Origin: an uncultured Candidatus Saccharibacteria bacterium
GTDB taxonomy: Bacteria > Patescibacteriota > Saccharimonadia > Saccharimonadales > Saccharimonadaceae
Direction: 5' to 3'
Length of the DNA: 64,000 nt
Assembly: GCA_946406665.1 (NCBI GenBank)
Contig: CAMJLE010000001.1
Span: forward strand, 18,874 to 82,873
Below the pieces are notes generated by a model, which did no database searches, was not told where the DNA came from, and worked only from the letters and a program-made list of their open reading frames with translations. Of this stretch, positions 23,444-31,840 are shown in pieces. Each line of letters starts with the position of its first letter. Positions within the stretch are counted from its first letter, which is position 1. The translations under genes were made by a program, and so were the position numbers.

Positions 23444-26254
23444 TTATTTGATAACTATATTCACTAAACGTGTCTTTGGAACTACGATAACCTTGACGAT
23501 TTCCTTGCCATCCGTGAATGTCTTTATTTTTTCGTCGGCAAGCGCTAGTTCCTCTAGCTTGGCCTCATCCTCGGCGTCGCCCGCAGCGATTTGAATGCGC
23601 GCGCGAAGCTTGCCGTTAACTTGGACGACCATCTCGACTTCGTCATCGACGAGGTATTTCTCGTCCCACTTTGGCCAAATATCGTCAGACTTGAGCTCTT
23701 CGAGCATTTCCGATGCCAGATGTGGCGCAAACGGCTTAAGTAGCTTGGCGAGTGAAATCAAATCCTCTTTATTGGCGCCCTTTTTATATAGCTCATTTAC
23801 AAACTCCATCAATGCAGCGACAGCCGTATTGAAGTTATTGCGATGCATATCTTCGGTAACTTTTTTGATAGTCTTGTGACGATATGCGAGGTTTGTGTCT
23901 TCTTTGATGCATTTTTTGTCGAAAGTTAGAGTCCAACAACGATTCAGGAAGCGGTACACGCCTCCGATTGCTTCAGTGCTCCATGCAGCATCCATATTAT
24001 ATGGCCCAATAAACAATTCGTAAGTACGAAGCGTATCTGCGCCATAGCCTTGATTGATAACATCGAGTGGATCGATGACGTTGCCCTTCGACTTCGACAT
24101 CTTCTTGCCGTCTGGTGCATTAATATAGCCGTTGTACAGCAATTTTTTAATAGGTTCACGGAAGTTTAGATAGCCCTCGTCGGCAAAGAATTTGCACCAG
24201 AAGCGAACATAGAGTAAGTGCGCAACCGCATGGTCGCCACCACAATAAACGTCGGTAGGTGCCCAAAAATTAACTTTCTCTGGCGCCCAGGCTTGATTCT
24301 TATTATGTGGATCAGTATAGCGCCAGAGGTACCAGCTCGAACAAGCATACCCATCAAGCGTATCTGTCTCGCGCATCATTTTTTCGCCATTGATTGTAAC
24401 TTCCATGAATTCCTTGGATTTTGCGAGAGCACTACGTCCAGACTTATCCGGTTTATAATCGTCAATCTTTGGCAGCATAACCGGCAATTGATCTTCAGGA
24501 ATTGCGTGCGGATTACCCTGTTTGTCGTAGGCTATAGGAATCGGACAACCCCAGTAGCGTTGTCGCGAAATTAGCCAGTCGCGCATACGATAAGTAACTT
24601 TGCTGCGACCAAGCTTCTTCTTTTCTAGCCATGCAATTATGCGTTCGCTCGCAATAGCATGCTCCAGACCGTCGTATTCGCCAGAATTTATCATGATGCC
24701 GGCGCCAGCCATAGCGCTAGGGCTCTTGTAGTAATTAAAAGTTTTTACGTGGAGTTCGTCTTGGATTTTTGCAAGAACTTCTTTCTCACTTAGCCATTCA
24801 ACGTCGAGTTTTTCGTCGGCATCAAGCTTCTGCTTATTGCGCTTGTCTGATTTTAGTTGAAATACGAAGCCGTAGAATTCTTTTTCGACGTATTCTTTTC
24901 GGCTAGCCGCATAGAAATGATGAAGGATGCGTGGAGTCTCCGTAATTAATTCCAAATCTACATATCCGGTTTCTTCGGCTATCTCGCGAAGCGCACACTC
25001 TTCTGGTGTTTCGCCTTTCTTACTACTGCCGCCCGGGAAAAGATGCCAATCGTGACCATCTGTCTTGCTCCAGTCTAATACTAAGTATTTCTTAGTATTT
25101 GGATCATATACTACGCCAAGGGAGCCCCATTCTTTTCTTTCTGCTTCGTCGTTAGCGTCGCCAGTGGTTTCTTCGATGACTTGACGAATTGGAAGATTGA
25201 ATTTCTGCGCAAACTCATAGTCGCGCGTATCGTGAGCCGGAACCGCCATAATAGCGCCCTCGCCGTACCCAGCCAAGACATAATCCGCGACCCAAACCGG
25301 TATTTTTTCGTTATTAATAGGGTTAATTGCATACGCACCGGTGAAGACGCCGGTTTTTTTCTTGTTCTCTTGGCGTTCAATCTCGGATTTCTTGATTGCT
25401 TCCGCGCAATATTTTTCAACCTTTGAGTGTTCTTTCGTGGCGACAATCTTTTTAATTAGCGGATGCTCTGGCGCCAAGACTAGAAAAGTGGCGCCGAATA
25501 GCGTGTCTGGGCGAGTAGTAAAAACAGTAACTTTTTCGTTTGAGCCATCAATGCGAAAATCAATTTCTGCGCCCTCACTACGGCCAATCCAATTCTTCTG
25601 CATGGTCTTGATTTTTTCTGGCCAATCAAGAGAATCGATTTCGTCGAGTAGTTCGTCCGCATATGCAGTGATTTTGAAGAACCACTGTTTCATCTTTTTC
25701 TTTTCGACTTCGTGACCACAGCGCCAGCAGCAACCACCCTCTACCTGCTCGTTTGCGAGTACCGTCTGATCGACCGGGCACCACCATTGATAGCTCTCTG
25801 CTTGATATGCGAGGCCTTTTTTGAATAGCTGAAGAAAACACCATTGAGTCCACTTGTAATATTCTGGGTCGGAAGTATTAATTTCGCGCGACCAATCGAT
25901 TGCATAACCTAGGCGCTTCGCCTGCTTGCGGAAATTATCAATATTAGTTTTTGTGACTTCTTGAGGGGAAATGCCAGTCTTGATAGCGTAGTTCTCGGCA
26001 GGAAGCCCAAAAGTGTCATAGCCAAATGGGCGCAAAACATTCATTTCTTGCTGCGCGTAGAAACGAGCTAAACAATCTACGATAGAAAAATTGCGAACGT
26101 GGCCAACATGAAGGCCGGCGCCGGACGGATAAGGAAACATTTCCGCGAGAAACATCTTCGGACGCTCGTCGTCGTCTTTTGCGGCAAAAGGTTTTTCTTC
26201 TTCCCAACGCTTTTGCCATTTTTCTTCTATTTTTAGTGGATCGTAATGGCTCAT
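23444..26254 (-). CDS. leuS: Leucyl-tRNA synthetase with an inserted NUDIX domain
   Basis: Charges tRNA-Leu. The start MSHYDPLKIEEKWQ (26254) is preferred; no Shine-Dalgarno is visible and a TAAAAT box lies about 9 nt upstream. Class I signatures are GLHVGHV and KMSKSKGN. The zinc-1 module is intact (CPVDQTVLANEQVEGGCCWRCG). The CP1 editing domain has TTRPDTLFGATF and GEGAIMAVPAHDTRD. Then, between LPIRQVIEE and GIMINSGEYDG, about 150 extra residues form a NUDIX domain with a complete box (GSSKKGETPEECALREIAEETGY). This makes the protein about 936 aa rather than about 800-870. The insertion is in frame and flanked by well conserved LeuRS sequence, so it is not an assembly chimera. A promoter region is shared with the divergent PBP gene. 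Confidence 0.96.
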   Translation of the reverse strand: MSHYDPLKIEEKWQKRWEEEKPFAAKDDDERPKMFLAEMFPYPSGAGLHVGHVRNFSIVDCLARFYAQQEMNVLRPFGYDTFGLPAENYAIKTGISPQEVTKTNIDNFRKQAKRLGYAIDWSREINTSDPEYYKWTQWCFLQLFKKGLAYQAESYQWWCPVDQTVLANEQVEGGCCWRCGHEVEKKKMKQWFFKITAYADELLDEIDSLDWPEKIKTMQKNWIGRSEGAEIDFRIDGSNEKVTVFTTRPDTLFGATFLVLAPEHPLIKKIVATKEHSKVEKYCAEAIKKSEIERQENKKKTGVFTGAYAINPINNEKIPVWVADYVLAGYGEGAIMAVPAHDTRDYEFAQKFNLPIRQVIEETTGDANDEAERKEWGSLGVVYDPNTKKYLVLDWSKTDGHDWHLFPGGSSKKGETPEECALREIAEETGYVDLELITETPRILHHFYAASRKEYVEKEFYGFVFQLKSDKRNKQKLDADEKLDVEWLSEKEVLAKIQDELHVKTFNYYKSPSAMAGAGIMINSGEYDGLEHAIASERIIAWLEKKKLGRSKVTYRMRDWLISRQRYWGCPIPIAYDKQGNPHAIPEDQLPVMLPKIDDYKPDKSGRSALAKSKEFMEVTINGEKMMRETDTLDGYACSSWYLWRYTDPHNKNQAWAPEKVNFWAPTDVYCGGDHAVAHLLYVRFWCKFFADEGYLNFREPIKKLLYNGYINAPDGKKMSKSKGNVIDPLDVINQGYGADTLRTYELFIGPYNMDAAWSTEAIGGVYRFLNRCWTLTFDKKCIKEDTNLAYRHKTIKKVTEDMHRNNFNTAVAALMEFVNELYKKGANKEDLISLAKLLKPFAPHLASEMLEELKSDDIWPKWDEKYLVDDEVEMVVQVNGKLRARIQIAAGDAEDEAKLEELALADEKIKTFTDGKEIVKVIVVPKTRLVNIVIK
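24690..25160 (-). other. NUDIX insertion within leuS
   Basis: This is the coding segment for the extra domain, inferred from the translation: KKYLVLDWSKTDGHDWHLFPGG, the NUDIX box, then HHFYAASRKEYVEKEFYGFVF. All box residues (G, three catalytic-site Glu, the REUxEExGU pattern) are present, so hydrolase activity is plausible. Boundaries are approximate. Confidence 0.85.
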
Positions 26255-26340
26255 AATTAACATATTTTACCCTATTTTCTAAGAGGTGTAAAATGCTCGC
26301 GTTTTAACACAAAAAGCATTTCGTAGTGTATAATAATGTA

Positions 26341-29076
26341 ATGGCAAAACTTAAAACTGCGAGTAATAAGAAAAAGGCCACTAAATCCGTATCCAGCAGG
26401 CGCCCCATCAAAAAGGCGACCAAGAAAAACGGAATGAGCCTGTATTCCAATTTAGCTTACAAACGCCGCGTCAAGGAGGATATGCGCGCGCGCAAGAAAG
26501 CCGAAGAATTAGCTAAACTACCAAAGAATCCTTTCTTGCGTTTCTTTGCAAGATTAAGACCAGACCGCGTCTTTAAGGCAATCTTCTCCAAAGAGGGCTT
26601 AATCAGAATTCTTAAGTTCATCGTAGTCTGTATATTGCTGATGATTATTGCAGTTGGCGGTTTGTTCTTGTATTTCAAGAAGGATTTATCCGAAATAGAT
26701 CCAGAAGAGCTAGCAAGCAGAGTGCAAAATACCGTTAATACCTACTATGACCGAAATGGCGAGTTGCTTTGGGAAGATAAGGGAGACGGCGATTATCGCT
26801 TAGTTGTTGACGGTAGCGAGATTTCGTCATACATGCGCCAAGCAACAGTCGCAATTGAGGATAGAAACTTCTACAACCACGCGGGCGTAGATTTGGGCGG
26901 TATCGCTCGCGCCGTATACGTCACGGTTCTCAAGCGCGGAAACGTACAAGGCGGCTCCACGTTAACTCAGCAGTTGATAAAACAAGTTTATTTCTCAGAC
27001 GAAGCTAAAGACCGTTCATTCTCTGGCATTCCTCGCAAGATTAAGGAAATGATTCTTGCGATTGAAGTCGAAAAAATGTACGACAAAGAGCAGATTATTA
27101 CAATGTATCTGAACGAGTCGCCATACGGTGGTCGCCGTAACGGTGTCGAGTCGGCAGCTCAGACCTACTTTAAGAAGAGCGCGAAAGACCTCGATTTGGC
27201 AGAATCCGCATTACTCGCAGCGATTCCGAACAATCCGGGCGTATTAAACCCGTACAATATCGACGGGAATAAGGCACTTCTGCAGCGCCAACATTACGTT
27301 CTAGACGCAATGGTCGACATGAACTACATCACCGAAGAAGAGGCCGAGAAGGCAAAGAAGGTAGACATTCTCGACAAACTGCAACCAGAGCAGAACCAAT
27401 ACGCTGGCATGAAAGCGCCTTGGTTTGTCCTTGAGGTTAAGTCGCAATTGGAGAAGAAGTACGGCATCAAGACGATGCGCGAGGGTGGCTTCAAGATTAA
27501 GACTACCGTTGATTTACGTGCGCAAAAACTCGCCGAAGAGGCCGTACGGCAGGGGCAAAAGATTTTCTACATCAATGGCGCAGACAATGCGGCGCTAGTA
27601 TCGGTCGATGTAGAGACGGCTCAAGTTATCGCGATGGTCGGTAGTGTCGACTGGAATAAACAAGGCTACGGCCAAGTAAATGCAACAACTTCTCTACTAG
27701 AGCCAGCATCATCAATTAAGCCGATTCTCGACTACACGCCACTATTCATGAAGCGTGATGGCGTAAACTACGCGCCTGGCACAATCTTACGCGATGAGAA
27801 TATCAATTCGATTTATTGCGCAGGCTCTTACGGAAATTGTAGTGTAAAAAACTATTCCGGTGCCTTCTATGGGAATATTACAATTCGTAAATCCTTGGCT
27901 GGCTCATTAAATATTGGCGCCATCAAAGCTCTGTATATTAATGGCATCGATAATAGCCTTAAGGTGGCGCATGATTTGGGCGATAAGTCATACTGTGCAA
28001 ACGGCGAGCAGGCCGGTCTATCTATGGCAATTGGCGGTGGCTGTTCGGTCCGGCCAGTTGAGCACGCTAACGCTTACGCTAGCATCGCACGCGGTGGCGT
28101 TTATAAGGATTTGGCTTACTGGCTAGAAATCAAGAATTCGACTGGCGACGTAATTGATGCTTGGGAAGATACTAAGGGCAATCGAGTTGTCGATGAGCAA
28201 GTCGCCTATATGACTATGAGCATCTTGACGGATTGTGATTCGCGCAACTTTACCTTCGGCTATTATCTCGCACATAATGCCGGCTTCTGTTCAAACCCGG
28301 GCGATGTAGTATTTGGCTCAAAGACTGGTACTTCGGAAAATGGTAGAGGGCGCGCAAAAGATACTTGGATTTTGACCGCTTCTCCAGTTGTCGCAACGGC
28401 AATTTGGAGCGGAAACCACGATGGTTCACCGCTTACGGCGGATACTCACAATATCGTGTTCGCAATTAGCTCTGCCTATATCAGCCCACTGCACAACCAA
28501 GTTTACGCAAAGGATGGGAAGTGGCGAAAGGGCCAAAGTTTCTCGGTGCCAAACGGTATCAAGCACACGACGATCAACGGTGTTTACGACTACTGGCCAA
28601 GCTGGTATACGCAAAAGAGCTCTGGTATCTCAAAGACCTCCAAGACTTTCGATCGTATTAGCAAGAAGCTAGCAACTAGCTGTACGCCAGAAGAGACTAA
28701 AGTTACGGCCGACGTTACTAAGATTATCGACCCGATGACAAAGAAAGAGTCGTTGCTCGCCGGTGATTATAATCCGAACGAGAAAGACAATGTCCATAGC
28801 TGCGGCGACGCAAGACCAAGTGCGTCGGTAACGATTACTGATTCTGGGGCTGGCGAAGATGGAAGTCAAAGCTGGAAAGTCACCGGAACAGCAACGTTCG
28901 GAACTTTCGAACTCTCGAGCTACACGTTGATAGTAGATGGTCAGACCGTAAAAAGCGGAGGACTGAACCCGTCTAGCGATACCGTCGAATATACTACGAC
29001 AACTAAGCCGACTAGCGTCAGCTTCAAGATCGAAGACAAAGCTGGCTACGTATATACAGCAACCGGCGCTAACTAG
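26341..29076 (+). CDS. Class A penicillin-binding protein (bifunctional)
   Basis: Peptidoglycan glycosyltransferase plus transpeptidase, 911 aa. I start at ATG 26341 (MAKLKTASNKKKATK), 8 nt after a TATAAT box, so it is probably leaderless. A lysine-rich cytosolic tail is followed by one membrane helix (FIVVCILLMIIAVGGLFLYF). The GT51 domain has ATVAIEDRNFYNHAGVD with the catalytic Glu and QGGSTLTQQLIKQ. The transpeptidase domain has SSIKP (SxxK serine) and SKTGTSENGR (KTG). The last about 150 residues form a beta-rich appendage with paired cysteines and low similarity to anything I know. It follows the sortase and diverges from leuS. A strong terminator follows. Confidence 0.93.
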   Translation: MAKLKTASNKKKATKSVSSRRPIKKATKKNGMSLYSNLAYKRRVKEDMRARKKAEELAKLPKNPFLRFFARLRPDRVFKAIFSKEGLIRILKFIVVCILLMIIAVGGLFLYFKKDLSEIDPEELASRVQNTVNTYYDRNGELLWEDKGDGDYRLVVDGSEISSYMRQATVAIEDRNFYNHAGVDLGGIARAVYVTVLKRGNVQGGSTLTQQLIKQVYFSDEAKDRSFSGIPRKIKEMILAIEVEKMYDKEQIITMYLNESPYGGRRNGVESAAQTYFKKSAKDLDLAESALLAAIPNNPGVLNPYNIDGNKALLQRQHYVLDAMVDMNYITEEEAEKAKKVDILDKLQPEQNQYAGMKAPWFVLEVKSQLEKKYGIKTMREGGFKIKTTVDLRAQKLAEEAVRQGQKIFYINGADNAALVSVDVETAQVIAMVGSVDWNKQGYGQVNATTSLLEPASSIKPILDYTPLFMKRDGVNYAPGTILRDENINSIYCAGSYGNCSVKNYSGAFYGNITIRKSLAGSLNIGAIKALYINGIDNSLKVAHDLGDKSYCANGEQAGLSMAIGGGCSVRPVEHANAYASIARGGVYKDLAYWLEIKNSTGDVIDAWEDTKGNRVVDEQVAYMTMSILTDCDSRNFTFGYYLAHNAGFCSNPGDVVFGSKTGTSENGRGRAKDTWILTASPVVATAIWSGNHDGSPLTADTHNIVFAISSAYISPLHNQVYAKDGKWRKGQSFSVPNGIKHTTINGVYDYWPSWYTQKSSGISKTSKTFDRISKKLATSCTPEETKVTADVTKIIDPMTKKESLLAGDYNPNEKDNVHSCGDARPSASVTITDSGAGEDGSQSWKVTGTATFGTFELSSYTLIVDGQTVKSGGLNPSSDTVEYTTTTKPTSVSFKIEDKAGYVYTATGAN

Positions 29077-29082
29077 TTTTAA

Positions 29083-29117
29083 AAAGAAGACCCCTCTACT
29101 CTGAGGGGGTCTTTTTA
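29083..29117 (+). terminator. Terminator between the PBP and PIN-TRAM genes
   Basis: GACCCCTC pairs with GAGGGGGTC, flanked by AAAAAG and CTTTTT. It can serve both converging genes. Confidence 0.85.
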
Positions 29118-29894
29118 TTTCTTGCTTTTGCGACGGTTGAGGTTTCGTTTATTCTTCATGTCATTTCGTTGTGGTCGCGAATCGCTCTTACTGTGTTCGG
29201 CCATTTTCGCAAACATCATTTTGCCAGCATTGGTCTGGAGATAACGCACGAATTCGATTTCAATGACCTGATTTTTCCCCGCATAGCGTTCAGCTGCGTC
29301 GACGACAACCATCGTACCGTCAGGAAGGTAGGCGACGCCTTGGTGCGGATTACTCCCCACACCAATAATTTTCACTCTGAGCCGATCGCCCGGCAAATAC
29401 TCACTGCGAAGACCCTGCGCAAGGTCGTTAATATTGATCGCGTCAACATGCTCCGTAGCTGCAACTTTTGCAAGATTAAAATCATTAGTTAGAATGATGC
29501 CGCCATGCTCCTTGGCGAGCTCTATGAGACGCTCGTCTACCTTGATGCGTCCGCCTTCATCTGCGAATATCTCTACATGCGATAGCTCAATGCGCTCTAG
29601 CTCGTTCGCGACATCCATGCCAAAGCGCGCACGCGCACGCTTTTCTGGATCAGAACCGTCGGCCAGCAATTGGAGCTCACGTATAACAGAGCGCGGAATC
29701 AGCACATCGTCTCCCAAAAAACCGGCCTTTGCTACCGACAAAATTCGGCCATCCATTAGCGTGGAAGTATCAACAAATACTTTGCGGCGCGCTGTGCCGT
29801 TTATGCGTGCACCTGCGCCAAGAAAGCTTTTCATAGTCAGCGCTGTAGTCTCAGCGAAAATGCCAGCTAAGATTATTATTAAAAATAAGTCCAT
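29115..29894 (-). CDS. PIN-TRAM domain protein, putative RNase
   Basis: A 259-aa protein. One N-terminal hydrophobic segment precedes a PIN nuclease domain: VFVDTSTLMDGRI (first Asp pair), VIRELQLLADG and GIILTNDFNLAK (later acidic residues). A TRAM domain follows (GDRLRVKIIGVGSNPHQGVAYLPDGTMVVVD), then a basic tail (NKRNLNRRKSKK). This matches the YacL group, membrane-linked PIN-TRAM proteins thought to cut or bind RNA. The promoter at 29903-29931 puts the start site within 1-2 nt of the ATG, so the mRNA is probably leaderless. Confidence 0.88.
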   Translation of the reverse strand: MDLFLIIILAGIFAETTALTMKSFLGAGARINGTARRKVFVDTSTLMDGRILSVAKAGFLGDDVLIPRSVIRELQLLADGSDPEKRARARFGMDVANELERIELSHVEIFADEGGRIKVDERLIELAKEHGGIILTNDFNLAKVAATEHVDAININDLAQGLRSEYLPGDRLRVKIIGVGSNPHQGVAYLPDGTMVVVDAAERYAGKNQVIEIEFVRYLQTNAGKMMFAKMAEHSKSDSRPQRNDMKNKRNLNRRKSKK

Positions 29895-29902
29895 ATTTGT
29901 AT

Positions 29903-29931
29903 ATTATATCACGTTTTGGTTATTTTTGCAA
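29903..29931 (-). promoter_or_regulatory. Promoter of the PIN-TRAM gene (leaderless arrangement)
   Basis: Minus strand: TTGCAA (29926-29931), 17-nt spacer, TATAAT (29903-29908). The ATG begins 8 nt after the -10 box. Confidence 0.85.
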
Positions 29932-29943
29932 GCTCCCAGCAAA

Positions 29944-29972
29944 AAACGCCCCGTTTGTGCGGGGCGCTTTTC
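29944..29972 (-). terminator. ldh terminator
   Basis: AACGCCCCG pairs with CGGGGCG(C), flanked by A and T runs. It lies 9 nt after the ldh stop. Confidence 0.85.
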
Positions 29973-29980
29973 GCATCTTT

Positions 29981-30892
29981 TTATCCTTCTGCCTCTTTAA
30001 TCGCTTCTTGTAGTGCGCTGATACTCTTTTCGAACTTGCTCTGCTCTTCCGCATTTAGCTTAAGACCGATTCGGCGTACGATACCATGGCGACCCACTAC
30101 CGCAGGATACCCGTTATATGTATTGCTCATCTCATCGTAGTTGCTAACTGGAAGAATGCGGCGCTCGTCATTCAGAATACAGTTGGTTATCATGGCCATA
30201 CAGCTACCGATACCATAATAGGTCGCACCCTTCTTCTCGATGATAGTGTAGGCTTCTTTGCGCGCAAAATCTTCGATTTCGTCTAGCTCACTCTTTTCGA
30301 TAAGGTCGACAATAGGCTGACAGCCAACATTCGCACTGCTCCAAATTGCGAACTCCGTATCGCCGTGCTCGCCGACTTGGTAAGCGTGAATATTCTTCGG
30401 ATGAACCTGTAGTCGTTGACTAAGGCGAAAACGAAGACGTGCGGAATCAAGGACCGTACCGGAGCCGATTACTCGCTCTGGCGGCAATCCAGAGTAGCGC
30501 CAGGTTAGATACGTAAGCACATCCATCGGATTGCTAACGATTAGGAAAATACCATCGAAGCCGGCCGCCATAATCTGGCCAATCATATCCTTGAAGATAG
30601 CGGCATTTTTCTTTAGCAAGTCCATACGAGTTTCGCCTGGCTTCTGTGGAACGCCAGCCGTTATAACTACCATATCGCAATCGCCAGCATCGGCATATGA
30701 GCCGCTACGGATTTTGAGGTAACTTGGAGATACGGCGAGCGTATCGCGAAGGTCAATCGCCTCGCCTTCTGCATCCTCTGTATTTATATCTACGAGCACT
30801 AGCTCGTTTACGCTGGTACGTTGGTGAACTAACGCATAGCCATAGCTCATGCCTACATTCCCCGTACCAACAATCATTACTTTGTTTGCCAT
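29981..30892 (-). CDS. ldh: L-lactate dehydrogenase
   Basis: Reduces pyruvate to lactate with NADH, recycling NAD in a fermentative cell. It is 303 aa from MANKVMIVGTGNVGMSYGYAL (start at 30892; the ORF-track start reads through the promoter). It has the Rossmann GTGNVG, the substrate loop VPQKPGETR with Gln at the specificity position (malate dehydrogenases have Arg there), DSARLRFRL with the carboxylate-binding Arg, and the catalytic His in GEHGDTEFAIWS. A TTGTTT-16-TAGAAT promoter with an extended TG lies within the 3' end of the dprA remnant. It is the only central-metabolism enzyme in the window. Confidence 0.93.
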   Translation of the reverse strand: MANKVMIVGTGNVGMSYGYALVHQRTSVNELVLVDINTEDAEGEAIDLRDTLAVSPSYLKIRSGSYADAGDCDMVVITAGVPQKPGETRMDLLKKNAAIFKDMIGQIMAAGFDGIFLIVSNPMDVLTYLTWRYSGLPPERVIGSGTVLDSARLRFRLSQRLQVHPKNIHAYQVGEHGDTEFAIWSSANVGCQPIVDLIEKSELDEIEDFARKEAYTIIEKKGATYYGIGSCMAMITNCILNDERRILPVSNYDEMSNTYNGYPAVVGRHGIVRRIGLKLNAEEQSKFEKSISALQEAIKEAEG

Positions 30893-30944
30893 TTTGTTTG
30901 ATGCCCTTTTTGACTTATACTTTAATTCTAGCATAAGCGTAATT

Positions 30945-31794
30945 CTAAACAAGAGCCCATTGATTACATCCTAGCGAACGAATCGTTCCTTTTATTTCGA
31001 GCAAGGTCACTAGTTGATTAAAAGCTGCAATATTCATGCCTAGGTTTTTCGCTATATCTTCGCCAAACGTTGCTCCGTTTTTAATTTGCTCCACTATTGC
31101 GCGCTCGTCTGGCCCGAGCTGATGAAGTCTTCTGACTTTAGGGCGCATGTGAAGAGCATGTGTTGCAAAGTCATCGAAGCTAACATAGGGTTCTGCATTC
31201 CTAAGTAAAACATTGCATCCAGCCGACATCGGGCGCGTAATATCTCCGGGGACAACGTATAAATCTTTCCCCTGCTCCACCGCAAACGATGCCGTTCGAA
31301 GAGTTCCAGAATGATCTGATGCTTCCACGATAACTACGGCATCAGCTAAGCCAGAAACGAGGCGGTTCCGGTCAAGAAAATGAAAAGCTTTCGTCTTTGT
31401 TCCAGGGGAGTACTCGGATAATATTGCGCCTCGCTCAAGAATACGTTGCGCAAGCCCATAGTTGCTGCGCGGATATATTTGATCGATTGGCGTGCCCAAA
31501 ACTGCGATAGTTATGCCACCGGCGTCAAAGGCAACCTCGGTGCGCACATGAATCTATACCATATGCAAGGCCGCTCACGACGATAACTCCCAATTTTGCC
31601 AACTTGTAAGCTAAATCGTAAGCGATAGCTTCGCCGTAGGGCGTACAACGTCTGGCGCCAACTATACTCACAACTCGCTGTTTACTAGACAGACCAGGAA
31701 TCTCCCCTTGTCTTCAAAGATGAATAGGTGGGTTACTAATCTGCGTTAAGCGCTTAATTAAGCTTTGATCAAAATCACATTCTTCATACTTCAT
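30945..31794 (-). pseudogene. dprA: DNA processing protein DprA, broken by a nonsense codon and a frameshift
   Basis: DprA loads RecA on incoming single-stranded DNA during natural transformation. The ORF track shows only the last 200 codons (30945-31547), but homologous coding sequence extends upstream. Frame one starts at ATG 31794 (MKYEECDFDQSLIKRL) and meets TGA at 31714-31716, just after NPPIHL, where the family has an aromatic residue (PPxxLY/WxKG). It continues in frame through SIVGARRCTPYGE and VVSGLAYGIDSCAHRG. One extra T near 31533-31536 then shifts it into the 200-codon frame (FDAGGITIAVLGT..., SGTLRTA, winged-helix end). Two independent lesions argue for a real pseudogene, though assembly errors remain possible. 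Confidence 0.85.
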
Positions 31795-31840
31795 GAAGAT
31801 ATTTTAAACACGGTGACAATGTCGATAAAGCGTAAGTCTT

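Noticed and set aside
31714-31716. UGA recoded as Gly or Trp (as in Gracilibacteria/SR1 or mycoplasmas)
   Set aside because: Other genes in the window end in TGA at natural C-termini, and large housekeeping genes contain no in-frame TGA. The stop in dprA is better explained as a mutation.
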